Source: DATHSY01 sp046729855
GTDB lineage: Bacteria; Actinomycetota; UBA4738; HRBIN12
NCBI GenBank assembly: GCA_046729855.1
Contig: JBKPHM010000117.1
Coordinates: forward strand, 1 to 19,056
Direction of reading: 5' to 3'
DNA: 19,056 nt
Below are positions 7,341 to 15,445 of the stretch, piece after piece; positions within the stretch are counted from its first letter, which is position 1, and each line of letters starts with the position of its first letter. The position numbers and the translations under genes were made by a program. The notes below the pieces were generated by a model. That model was given only the letters and a program-made list of their open reading frames with translations, made no database searches and had not been told where the DNA came from.

Positions 7341-10219
7341 GTGCCGTCGCGTCCTCGCGGTCCGTTCTCGATCCTCGTCGTAGTGGCCCTCGCGCTGCTG
7401 GTCATGGGATCATCTCCCGCGCAAGGGCAGTCCGGATCCGCCGACTTCGTCTTCCAGGGCGAGGGCCTCGCCCTGCAAGAAGACCTCGATCTTCGAACGG
7501 GCTCCGTCGCGCCGACCGCGAATCAACGACGGCTGGTCGAAGCGATGGGTGCGCGTGCGGCGTGGAACATCTTCGGGACGCCGCAGTCCCTGGCCCCGCG
7601 GGCGGGCGGGTACCTCTCAACCGGCTTGTCGCTCGACGAGGTCACCGCTGCGCGGCAATGGATCTCATCGAACCGGGATCTCTTCCGGCTTTCCGCGGCG
7701 GGCCTCGAGAATCTGCAGCTGATCCGCAACGCGCCGATTGGCCCGGGGCGGGCCGTGACCTTCCAACAGACGTTCGGTGCCTTGCCGGCGGGCCTCGACG
7801 GAAGAATCACTCTCGCCGTCGGCGGCGGCAAGGTGGCCTACGTCTCGTCCTCGCTGGCGCCGTACGCTTCGATCTCGGACGCCGCGCCGGTTTCCGCGCA
7901 GCGCGCGATGCAACTGGCCGGCTCCCGTGCCGGCCGCCCCTTCTCGTTGGACGCGATCTCGGGCTTCCAGCTCCACGGTCGTGACGCCGAGATGACGATC
8001 CAGGGCTTCACCGGTCCCCAGACGGCGCTGCTGGTCGCCGTGCCGACGCCGCGCGAAGGCGTTCGCCCCGCATGGCTGACGCAGCTGATCGACACGGGCG
8101 CGCCATTCGGCGTCGCGACCTACATCGACGCGCGCACCGGGGCCACGTTGGCACGCGAGAGCCTCGTCGACTACCTGAGCGACAACCCCGAGTGGGAGGT
8201 CTTCCCGGCAAGCCCGCCGCTCGACTACTCCTCGACTGACACGCGGGACGTCTGGTGCTGGACCGCAACGGCCGCGTGTGACCTGGTCGTTGGTACCCCG
8301 TCGTCGCCCAACCCGTGGGATGTCGTGCCGCCGAACGTCGGCGTCACGAACACCTCGATCGGCAACAACGCCGAGTCCTACGAGAACTGGAACACGGACA
8401 ATCCGTTCAAGGTCGGGCACGATCCCGCCACCGAGTCGCCGACACGAGAGTACCGCTACCCGTGGACCAACCAGTGGTTCGAGGAGCGATGCAACCCGTC
8501 GGTGTTCACGTCACCGGCACGTAACGACATCGACGCAGCGATCGCGAACCTGTTCGCGATGCACAACCGGATGCATGACTTCGCGTACGAACTCGGGTTC
8601 CGGGAGGCAACCTTCAACCTCCAGCGGCACAACTACGGTCTCGGTGGAAAGGATCAGGACCCCGAGATCGGCAGCGCGCAAGCCGGCGGCATCGTCGGCG
8701 GGCCGCCTGGGTTCACCGCGCGGGACAACGCGAACCAGATCACACCGAAGGACGGGCTGCCGCCGAACACGAACATGTACCTCTGGCAGCCGATCCCCGG
8801 TGGCTTCTACGCGCCGTGCGTCGACGGCGACTTCGACATGAGCGTGATCGCTCACGAGTACACGCACGCGATCACGAACCGCATGATCGGCGGCCCGAAC
8901 GCGGGCATCCGCGGTCACCAGGGCGGCGCGATGGGCGAGTCCTGGTCCGACTCGTCGCCGTCGAGTACCTCAACAGCAACGGCTACGTGCCCCTGGCGGG
9001 GGAGAACCCGTTCGCGGTCGGTCCGTACGTGACGGGTGACCACATCACCGGCATCCGCAACTACGGGATGAACGCGAGCCCGCTGAACTACTCGGACGTG
9101 GGCTACGACGTGACCGGTCCGCAGGTGCACGCCGACGGTGAGATCTGGAGTGCGACCAACTTCGACCTGCGCGCCGCCATGGGTCACCAGATCTGGCGGC
9201 AAGTGATGTTCGACGCGTTCCTGTTGATGCCGTCGGAAGTGAGCATGCTGGACGCTCGGGATGCCTACCTGGCGGCCGATCAGGTCCGGTACGGCGGGAC
9301 GCATCAGGCCGCGATGTGGGAGGTGTTCGCTCGTCGCGGCTTCGGCAACACGGCGTCCACGAACACGAACGCGGACACCGACCCCATCCCGAGCTTCGCG
9401 TCGCCGATGCAGTCCGAAACGACGGTGACGTTCGATCCTCGAGACGCGAACGGTGATCCGGTGGCCGGGGCGCAGCTGTTCGTCGGTCACTTCCAGGCGC
9501 GCGCCAACCCGCTCGCGGATACGAGCGCCGCGACCACCCTCGGGACGTCCGTCGACATGGTGGGCGGGACGTACGACTTCCTCGTGCGCGCCAACGGCTA
9601 TGGCCTTCGGCGCGTCGAGGATGTGGCGGTGTCGGGAACCGGCGCGCTGACGCTGTCGGTCACGTTGCCGACCAACCTCGCCTCGCAGGCGAACGGTGCC
9701 GTCGCCACCGGTGACGGAGTTCGCCTGGCTGCGCTGATCGACGATGACGAGGGGACGAACTGGGAGTCGGCCGGCACGCCGATCGCCGGCAAGCAGGTCA
9801 CGATCGATCTGGCCGGCAGCACCCCACGCGAGCTGGGATCGATCCAGGTGAGCGCCATGTTGTTCGCGGGCCAGAATCGATTCACGGCGCTGCGCCAGTT
9901 TGAGATCCAGGTGTGCCGGGCAGTGGGCGGGGGGACGTGCACGTCGCCGTCCGACTTCACCACGGTGTTCACGAGCCCGGCCGATGCCTTCCCGGCGGTG
10001 CAGCCGAGGCCACGGTCGCCGCAGCTGATCTTCCGGTCCTTCGCCCTGTCGGGAAGCGCGACGCATATCCGGTTCATCGTGCTGCAGAACCAGTGCACGG
10101 GCGCTCCCGACTACCAGGGGGACCTGGACGACGACCCGAACAACATCACGGACTGCTCAGCGGGGAGTCCTCAGGATCTGACCGTCCGGGCGGCCGAAGT
10201 CCAGATCTTCGGTCCGTAG
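7341..10219 (+). pseudogene. Secreted M36 (fungalysin-like) zinc metallopeptidase, interrupted by a -1 frameshift
   Basis: The start is GTG 7341, with GGGGAG 4 bases upstream; an ATG at 7263 would push the signal peptide 26 residues inward. Repaired length is about 959 residues. Layout: signal peptide (1-32, LLVMGSSPAQGQ), FTP/PepSY-like propeptide (about 50-300), M36 catalytic domain with HEYTH (H505, E506, H509) and the third Zn ligand E533 in MGESWSD, a carboxypeptidase-regulatory-like segment (about residue 690 on) and a C-terminal discoidin/F5-8-type-C-like domain beginning NLASQANG. After D537 (codon 8949-8951) the frame shifts; adding one C restores LVAVEYLNSNGYVP and reading continues to 10219. 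The catalytic residues lie before the break, so a truncated product would lack the rest of the catalytic domain. Family role: extracellular protein degradation. Whether the break is real or a read error is open. Confidence 0.8.
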
Positions 10220-10383
10220 GAGGGAAACGCGCGGAACACGAGCTCGTAGAGATCTGACGAGCGATCCGACCATGTTGGCCCGTCCGCGACCAAGTCGGCG
10301 AGGCGCTCGAGGCCGGGGGTCACTTGCGTTGCGAGGTTCGCGCCGGTCAAACGGCCTATATTCCAAATGACCGCGTCGTCCAC
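10171..10383 (-). CDS. Small hypothetical protein downstream of the AI-2E permease
   Basis: This is a 70-residue ORF, GTG start, with GGGAGGG 5 bases upstream and beginning only 12 bases after the stop of the AI-2E-type gene, as in an operon. Composition is mixed and soluble-like (start VDDAVIWNIGRLTG, later SDLYELVF), with no TM segment, no signal and no motif I recognise. Its last 49 bases overlap the 3' end of the peptidase gene on the opposite strand, which weakens the case. Third positions are GC-rich but several codons near the start (ATT, AAT, ATA, TTG) are unlike the neighbours. It may be a real small gene or a chance ORF behind a good ribosome site. Confidence 0.4.
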   Translation of the reverse strand: MDDAVIWNIGRLTGANLATQVTPGLERLADLVADGPTWSDRSSDLYELVFRAFPSYGPKIWTSAARTVRS

Positions 10384-10395
10384 CGAGACCCTCCC

Positions 10396-11604
10396 TTACC
10401 CGGGCGACGGAGAGGCCGACGATCCCGGTGTATCGGTCCCATCATCGTCACGCGCGTACTGCGACTGGTACACGACCTCGTGGCTCCGCCGATAGTTCTT
10501 GATGAACGACGAGATCAACGCCGCGACCGGCAGCGCCAAGAACGCGCCCATCGGTCCGAACAGGGCCGCGCCAGCCACGGCCGCCCCGAACGCGAGGCCA
10601 CCGTTCAGCTCCATCGTCTGCGCGCTGATCTTCGGGCCGAGCCAGTAGTTCTCGACCTGCTGATAGACCACAACGTAGGCGAGGACGATCAGCGCGGGGA
10701 CGAACCCCTCGATCGCGAGCGTGAGCCCGATCGGGATGGCGCCCCCCAGATAGGTGCCGATGTTAGGGATGAACTCGGAGACGAACCCACCGAAGATCGC
10801 GAGCGGGATCGCGAGACCGACCGGCATCCCCACCGCGACCATCGCCACGAAGAACCCGGTGCCGTTCATCGCCGTCAGCAGCAGCCGTGAGTACAGGTAG
10901 CCACCCACCTGGGTGATGGACTGGTCGATCGTCCACCCCAGCCGTTCCTGATGTGAAGGACCGAACCAGGAGAGCAGTCCGCGCTGCAGACGCGGGAAGT
11001 CGGCCGCGATGTAGAAGGTGAACGTCGCGATCGTCGCCACGCTGATCACCAGAGAGATGCCGGTCGTAACGGCGCTGCCCGCCGCTCCCGTGAGCTTGCC
11101 CGACCACTGCTCGAGGAACTCCTGCGTCGTCACTACGGCGTCCTTCGCGGCCGAGGCGCTCACGACGTGGAGATGGAAGTTGCTGGAGGTCCACTCGTCC
11201 AGGCTGGTCAGCCACTGGGTCCCGTTCCGGCCGATCTCGTCGGCGAGCCTCACGATCGCGGGGATCAGCACGAGGGTCATCAGGAGCAGCGCGACGAGGC
11301 CCACTCCGTAGATGAACCACACGGCCGCCCCTCGTCTCCAGCCGCGCTTCTGGTGGAGCTGGTTGACGCCCGGCACGAGCGCCAGGCCGAAGAAGAGCGA
11401 GATGGCGAGCATCGACACGAGATGTCGCGCCTGGTCGACCGCCCAGAGGAAGGCGAGCGTCACGAGGATGACGGTGATCGCGCGCCACCAGCTCGTCCAC
11501 GTGATCTCGATCTGCCGAGGGTCGGCCCGAGGCGCGTCTTTCGATGACAGATCAGGCGCCGACCCCGCTCCCATCCCACCTCCGCCAGTTTCTTCCTCAC
11601 TCAC
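10396..11604 (-). CDS. AI-2E family transporter (UPF0118 permease)
   Basis: The protein has 402 residues. The GTG at 11604 has GGAGG 8 bases upstream; an alternative ATG lies 10 codons in. A polar, Gly-rich N-terminal tail (1-35) precedes two TM segments (about 40-60 and 65-80), another at about 90-115, a long amphipathic extracytoplasmic region (about 120-175), then TM segments to about 375. The family signature FIPNIGTYLGGAIPIG is present, as is the LNGGLAFGAAVAGAALFGP stretch near the end. Proteins of this family include TqsA-type autoinducer exporters and Na+/H+ antiporters; the name does not prove AI-2 transport. The start overlaps the truncated DAGK-like ORF by 8 bases, suggesting coupled translation within a minus-strand operon. 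Confidence 0.9.
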   Translation of the reverse strand: MSEEETGGGGMGAGSAPDLSSKDAPRADPRQIEITWTSWWRAITVILVTLAFLWAVDQARHLVSMLAISLFFGLALVPGVNQLHQKRGWRRGAAVWFIYGVGLVALLLMTLVLIPAIVRLADEIGRNGTQWLTSLDEWTSSNFHLHVVSASAAKDAVVTTQEFLEQWSGKLTGAAGSAVTTGISLVISVATIATFTFYIAADFPRLQRGLLSWFGPSHQERLGWTIDQSITQVGGYLYSRLLLTAMNGTGFFVAMVAVGMPVGLAIPLAIFGGFVSEFIPNIGTYLGGAIPIGLTLAIEGFVPALIVLAYVVVYQQVENYWLGPKISAQTMELNGGLAFGAAVAGAALFGPMGAFLALPVAALISSFIKNYRRSHEVVYQSQYARDDDGTDTPGSSASPSPG

Positions 11605-11890
11605 CTGGACGGCCTCCGAGCATGGTCGAAAGGATGCTCGTCTGTGCTGTCATCGCACGCATCTCCGTGTAGATCGCCGCGACAGGCCCCAACGATCCAT
11701 CGCCGCCGGTTGCGGCGGGCGCATGCGCGCCGCTGGCCACCGCTTCCCGGACCAGTGCAGCCAGATCCTGATGCCGGGCCAGGACCACCACCTTGATCAC
11801 CCATGCTCGCGCCCGATCGACGGGGCCTGCGCGCGTCGCTTTATCGCCGCCGGAGGATGGGTTGACGAACAGGAACGGTCGTCGCGGCAA
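11597..11890 (-). pseudogene. Truncated diacylglycerol kinase-like (DAGK catalytic domain) remnant
   Basis: This is a 97-residue ORF that must start at TTG 11890; an in-frame stop closes the frame 36 bases upstream and no ATG or GTG is available. It contains FLFVNPSSGGDKA and AATGGDGSLGPVAAI, the two nucleotide-binding motifs of the DAGK/sphingosine-kinase fold. It ends about 25 residues later, lacking the GTRNHFALDLG motif and the whole C-terminal beta-sandwich. A full DAGK in this window (14069-15445) shows what is missing. An internal deletion most likely removed the rest. It sits 43 bases after the HdeD-like stop and overlaps the next gene's start by 8 bases, so transcription of the operon may still pass through it. 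A functional stand-alone fragment is less likely. Confidence 0.6.
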
Positions 11891-11933
11891 CTCGGCCGGT
11901 CTCCACCCGCGCCGACGGACTTATCCGTGTCGC

Positions 11934-12527
11934 CTACGTCATCGCGGAGGCGGCGTCTATCTCCTTCCCCGCGTGTCGAACCCCGAACGCGAGCATGATC
12001 TGCATGATGCCCTTGAACAGCGCGAAGAAACCGACCCAGAACAAGATCAGGTACGCCCGTTGAGCCAACGCGTACGCGCGGTCGGATCCGGACACCCAGA
12101 ACGCCAGCAGGAGGAGAAGGACGCCCGTGATCAGACCGACCCACCAGTAGGGATTCGTCGCGCGCGTACCTACCGCCCGAGCGATCTCGAACACGCCGTA
12201 GAAGACCAAGATCAATCCCAGCACGGATGCGAGCGCGAAGAAGGTCTCGATCGGCGTGATCAAGCCCCACAGCCCGCCGAGGAAGAAGATGAACGCCATC
12301 ACGTAGTGCCAGATCTTCCATCCTCCTGGTACCAGGCTGGCCACGGTCACCTCGTTCACGGCGGCGACGATGAACACCACGCCGATCAACACGCCCACGG
12401 TCGCGACCGAGGTCACGTCCAAGCGCAGCACGATCCATGCGATCAGCAGCCACACGATCCCCGACACGAGCAGGATCCACCAGTAGCGGGCCCCTTCTCG
12501 AACGATCCTTTGTTCCTCGGCCATCAT
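11934..12527 (-). CDS. HdeD/DUF308 family membrane protein
   Basis: The protein has 197 residues. Two consecutive ATGs (12527 and 12524) follow GGAGGGG, so either may be used; the second has the better spacing. Six TM segments are visible, at roughly 17-35, 42-62, 74-92, 96-116, 128-146 and 155-180, with little loop sequence. That is the HdeD (acid-resistance membrane protein) arrangement. Short motifs such as WWILLVSGIVWLLIAW and GLILVFYGVFEIARA are typical. HdeD in enteric bacteria contributes to acid resistance at high density; in actinobacteria the role is not settled. It lies between the coiled-coil gene (63 bases upstream) and the DAGK-like remnant in a same-strand run. Confidence 0.85.
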   Translation of the reverse strand: MMAEEQRIVREGARYWWILLVSGIVWLLIAWIVLRLDVTSVATVGVLIGVVFIVAAVNEVTVASLVPGGWKIWHYVMAFIFFLGGLWGLITPIETFFALASVLGLILVFYGVFEIARAVGTRATNPYWWVGLITGVLLLLLAFWVSGSDRAYALAQRAYLILFWVGFFALFKGIMQIMLAFGVRHAGKEIDAASAMT

Positions 12528-12590
12528 GACCCCTCCTCTCTCGACCCTTCGTGGATCGACTTGCGACGTCGCCGAACGGCGGCTCGCCCA

Positions 12591-13013
12591 TCAGCTCGTC
12601 GCCAAGTCGTCTGCGTCCATCTGCGCAAGGATCGCGTCCAGGACTGCGTACTCGGCCTCCTCGACGGCCCCGAACGCGAAGTCGATCGCATCCTCCGCAT
12701 AGCCGCTGGCGATGTCCGCGTCGAGCTGAGCCGACGTGGCATCGGCCTTCGCCTTCTTCGCCTGGATCTGTTCTCTCGCGGTCGCGATATGCCTGGCCCA
12801 ATCCGATTGGACGCCCGCCCACCAGTCCGAGGCCTTGCCTTCCGCCGCCTCGCCGCGCTGCTGCAGTTCATCTGCCTTCTGCTGTGCGGCCTCCGACGCC
12901 TGGTTGACCTCGGATCGCAACTTCTCCCTGGCAGTGCTCGAGGCGGCGCGAGCACGATCCTCGGCTTCCTTCGCTCGTTGCGCCAGCTTCTCCAAACGAT
13001 CTGACAGTGCCAT
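12591..13013 (-). CDS. Conserved coiled-coil protein
   Basis: The protein has 140 residues, an ATG start, and GGAGGAAGGAG 8 bases upstream. It is almost entirely helical. Residues 3-60 are Ala/Glu/Lys/Arg heptad sequence (SDRLEKLAQRAKEAEDRARA). A central WW pair follows (ASDWWAGVQSDWARH), then more coiled coil. The C-terminal part is acidic and conserved-looking (AIDFAFGAVEEAEYAVLDAI). I recognise this pattern from uncharacterised actinobacterial proteins of similar length but know no function. There is no signal peptide or TM segment, so it is cytosolic or peripheral. A scaffold or membrane-stress role is only a guess from its neighbours (HdeD, AI-2E). Confidence 0.82.
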   Translation of the reverse strand: MALSDRLEKLAQRAKEAEDRARAASSTAREKLRSEVNQASEAAQQKADELQQRGEAAEGKASDWWAGVQSDWARHIATAREQIQAKKAKADATSAQLDADIASGYAEDAIDFAFGAVEEAEYAVLDAILAQMDADDLATS

Positions 13014-13103
13014 CGTGGCAACTCCTTCCTCCAGGCATCGGTAGTTCGGCTACTCTCGCCTGGTCTCACGCGTCCATGGGCTCACCACCCGTTCCAAGGC
13101 GGC

Positions 13104-13119
13104 AGGCACGATCGTGCCT
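13104..13119. promoter_or_regulatory. Perfect 16-bp palindrome, candidate operator
   Basis: AGGCACGATCGTGCCT is a perfect palindrome in the 123-base gap upstream of the 13013 coiled-coil gene, 17 bases past the stop of the 13137 gene. It has no spacer for a good hairpin loop and no T run, so a dimeric-regulator site is likelier than a terminator. Confidence 0.35.
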
Positions 13120-13136
13120 TCGTCCGTACGGCGTAC

Positions 13137-13616
13137 TCAGATCTTCGTTCCTCTCGCCCCACCTCCCTTGTCGGTCGAGCCGGGCCCGACCTCCCCCTCG
13201 GGATCGGACCGGGCGGGTGCTCCCCGCCCCCGGCGAAACATGCGTCGCCACCAGCTCTTGGCGGCCTCCGCCTCCACCTCGAGCAGCCGGATGTCGGCTC
13301 GCATCTCCTGGCGGGCGTCCCCTTGCTCTTCCGCCGTTACCGAGGCGAACTCGGCGAACGTCACAGCGATCTGGTCCTCCAAGGAGCCGAGATCCCGCTC
13401 GAACGTGCGCCGCTCGTAGGTGTCCGCCGGCGGCATCTGTCTCGACCGTTCGTTCAGGTCGACCACGAGCTCGTGGAGCGCCTCGAGATAGCGCGCCATA
13501 CGGAAGTGCACGACGTTCCCGGACCGGTCGGTGGCCTCGCGGAGTCGGTCGATCTGCTCGTTCGCTCGACCGAGACGGGCGTCGAGCTCACGACCGCGAC
13601 CGTCATGGGCGGTCAT
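13137..13616 (-). CDS. Hypothetical helical/coiled-coil protein
   Basis: The protein has 159 residues from ATG 13616; an in-frame ATG at 13637 is a possible alternative and neither has a strong ribosome site. The longer frame upstream (to 13850) reads as low-complexity noise and is not included. The body is predicted helical: RGRELDARLGRANEQIDRLR, then YLEALHELVVDLNERSRQM and a LGSLEDQIAVTFAEFASV segment. Near residue 125 there is a basic patch (KSWWRRMFRRGRG), followed by a Gly/Pro-rich tail. The basic Trp-containing patch could touch membrane or nucleic acid (inference). I do not recognise the family. It is first in the minus-strand run leading to HdeD and AI-2E. Confidence 0.65.
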   Translation of the reverse strand: MTAHDGRGRELDARLGRANEQIDRLREATDRSGNVVHFRMARYLEALHELVVDLNERSRQMPPADTYERRTFERDLGSLEDQIAVTFAEFASVTAEEQGDARQEMRADIRLLEVEAEAAKSWWRRMFRRGRGAPARSDPEGEVGPGSTDKGGGARGTKI

Positions 13617-14068
13617 CGCGAGACCCACCCACGTCATCTCGACCACGCAGCGCGGCCCCGATGCCGACCCCGCGCACCCCGGTGGACTCGTTCGGCACCG
13701 AATCCACTCGTTGAGGACTTCGGCCGTCCCGTGCAACGCCGCCCATCGACCGGCACCTCCCTCCGACGCCCTTCCGACGCCACATCTCCCACGTGTCCAG
13801 TGTGGGACCCAGCCAGTGCGCTCGCATCCGTGGATCGACCAGGGGACCACCGGTCGGAATGGAGTGGATCCGCCCGCGGAGGCTCGGCCGTCTTACGCGG
13901 TCCCAGGCCGGGGTGCGGCTCACCGTAGAGCCGCATTCGAACGAGCTCCGCGCGCGAGGAAACCCCGAGCGGCCAAGGCCCACGCCGCCTCCGCGGCTGC
14001 GCCGACGAGATGGGCGATGCCCGCGTTGCGCTGGATCACCTGCGACGGATAGCGTCTCCGTATCCGAG
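13617..14068. other. Divergent intergenic region, no convincing gene
   Basis: These 452 bases separate two divergent genes. A perfect 8-bp-stem hairpin lies at 13914-13935 (TGCGGCTC, 6-base loop, GAGCCGCA). A 39-codon minus-strand ORF (14039-13920, GTG, no ribosome site) reads protein-like (GIAHLVGAAAEAAWALAARG) but is too short and unsupported to call. Long reading frames crossing the region are repetitive Arg/Pro/Ser noise. TAGCGT at 14050-14055 is a possible -10 for the DAGK gene. Confidence 0.5.
13914..13935. repeat. Perfect 8-bp inverted repeat (hairpin)
   Basis: TGCGGCTC at 13914-13921 pairs with GAGCCGCA at 13928-13935 around the loop ACCGTA. It has no adjoining T run, so it is not a classical terminator on either strand. 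Confidence 0.5.
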
Positions 14069-15445
14069 ATGCGTGCCCGACCCGCTGACCGAAGGTTCGC
14101 CCCCTCGTTCGGTCGGCGCGCTGCCGCCGCAGCGGCGACCGCGCTCGTGGTCGCCGTCATCGGGATCACGGTGTGGCGGATCGCCGACGACCTCCGACGC
14201 CTCCTGGTGCAGGTTCCGCTGTCGATCGTAGCGGTCGGCGCGGCCTGGTACTGGCTGACCCGGACCGGCGTGCGTCGCTCGATCGGCATCACCGTGTTCG
14301 CCGCAGCCGTGGTCGCGTTCCTGTTCGTCGCGGTCGTCGAGGGACCGGTCGCGTTCGGGCTTGCCGTCGCGCGGGTGGCGATGGTCGTCGCCGCGTGGGC
14401 CCTCGGTCGGTACGCCCTCGGGAGCGCCCCCGCGACGCCGCTCGCGGGAACCGCCGTGCCGGCGGCGGAAAAGCCGGTCCTGATCGTGAACCCGCGGTCC
14501 GGCGGCGGCAAGGCCGACCGCGTCGGCCTGGCGGCGGCGTGCGAGGCCCGCGGTATCCGAGTCGTCACGCTTGAGCCCGGATCGGACCTGCGCTCCCTCG
14601 TCGAGGCCGCGGTGGACGGCGGCGCAGACGCGATCGGGATGGCCGGCGGTGACGGTTCACAGGCGATCGTCGCGGCCGTCGCGGCGCTACGCGACCTGCC
14701 GATGGTCGTCGTTCCTGCCGGTACGCGGAACCACTTCGCGCTCGATCTCGGGCTCGACCGACGCGACGTCCTCGGCGCCCTCGACGCGTTCGGCGATGCG
14801 CTCGAACGACGGATCGACCTCGCCGAGGTGAATGGACGGGTGTTCGTGAACAACGTGTCGCTCGGCCTCTACGCCGAGATCATCCGGTCGCCGGCCTACC
14901 GCGACGCGAAAGTCGAGACGGCGCTGTCGGCGCTCCCCTCGATGCTCGGCCCCGGCACCGAGCCGTTCGCGCTCTCGTTCACGGACGCCGTCGGTCGCCG
15001 TCACGAGCGCGCGCACGTGATCCAGGTGTCGAACGACCCGTACGGCGACACGGTCGACGGACGCACGACCCGTCCCCGGCTCGACGCCGGCGTCCTCGGG
15101 GTGACCTCCGTCGAGGTTCGCGGCGATCGGGCCGCGAGATCGCTGATCGCAGCGGCGGCCGCCGGTCATCCCGAGCGCTTCGAGGGCTACGCTTCGTGGG
15201 TCGCGCCGACGTTCGAGGTAGACGCCCCGGCACCCGTGGCGGCGGGTCTCGACGGCGAGTCCGTCACGCTCGACGTTCCGCTCGTCGTCACGACGCGGGC
15301 GCGGGCGCTTCGGATCCGTCTTCCCAGGCACGCGATCGGCGCGTCGCCTGCCGGGCGATCGCTCAGTCCTCGCGACGCAATGCTCGGCGTCTGCCGCGTG
15401 GCGATCGGGCGGCCGGTGCGCCCTGTGGAGGTGAGGAACACGTGA
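14069..15445 (+). CDS. Membrane-anchored diacylglycerol kinase family lipid kinase
   Basis: The protein has 458 residues from ATG 14069; the frame is open further upstream but that part is Arg/Pro noise. The ribosome site is weak (CCGAG). Residues 20-120 hold about four TM segments (TALVVAVIGITVW; VPLSIVAVGAAWYWL; SIGITVFAAAVVAFLFVAVV; VAMVVAAWALG). From 135 on is the DAGK domain: NPRSGGGK (141-148), GGDGS (193-197) and GTRNHFALDLGLDRRD (218-233), the ATP-binding and catalytic signatures of the DgkB/YegS-like family, followed by the beta-sandwich domain. It phosphorylates a lipid, with diacylglycerol or a polyprenol-like lipid as candidates. Its TGA overlaps the ATG of the PAP2 gene, so the two are translationally coupled. 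The N-terminal TM anchor is an unusual addition to the usual cytosolic DAGK. Confidence 0.88.
   Translation: MRARPADRRFAPSFGRRAAAAAATALVVAVIGITVWRIADDLRRLLVQVPLSIVAVGAAWYWLTRTGVRRSIGITVFAAAVVAFLFVAVVEGPVAFGLAVARVAMVVAAWALGRYALGSAPATPLAGTAVPAAEKPVLIVNPRSGGGKADRVGLAAACEARGIRVVTLEPGSDLRSLVEAAVDGGADAIGMAGGDGSQAIVAAVAALRDLPMVVVPAGTRNHFALDLGLDRRDVLGALDAFGDALERRIDLAEVNGRVFVNNVSLGLYAEIIRSPAYRDAKVETALSALPSMLGPGTEPFALSFTDAVGRRHERAHVIQVSNDPYGDTVDGRTTRPRLDAGVLGVTSVEVRGDRAARSLIAAAAAGHPERFEGYASWVAPTFEVDAPAPVAAGLDGESVTLDVPLVVTTRARALRIRLPRHAIGASPAGRSLSPRDAMLGVCRVAIGRPVRPVEVRNT

Noticed and set aside
13617..13850. N-terminal extension (77 codons) of the 13137 gene
   Set aside because: Cys/Trp/Gly noise unlike the helical body; ATG 13616 is more plausible.
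13900..13990. Possible tRNA suggested by TTCGAA next to the 13914 hairpin
   Set aside because: T-arm stem does not pair on either strand and no acceptor or anticodon arm can be built.
13793..14068. N-terminal extension of the DAGK frame
   Set aside because: Arg/Pro-rich, no homology visible; the TM segment and ATG 14069 are a better start.
13603..14853. 416-codon minus-strand ORF across the divergent region and DAGK
   Set aside because: Low-complexity Arg/Ser/Thr/Ala sequence antisense to DAGK; no motif, and the plus-strand DAGK explains the region.
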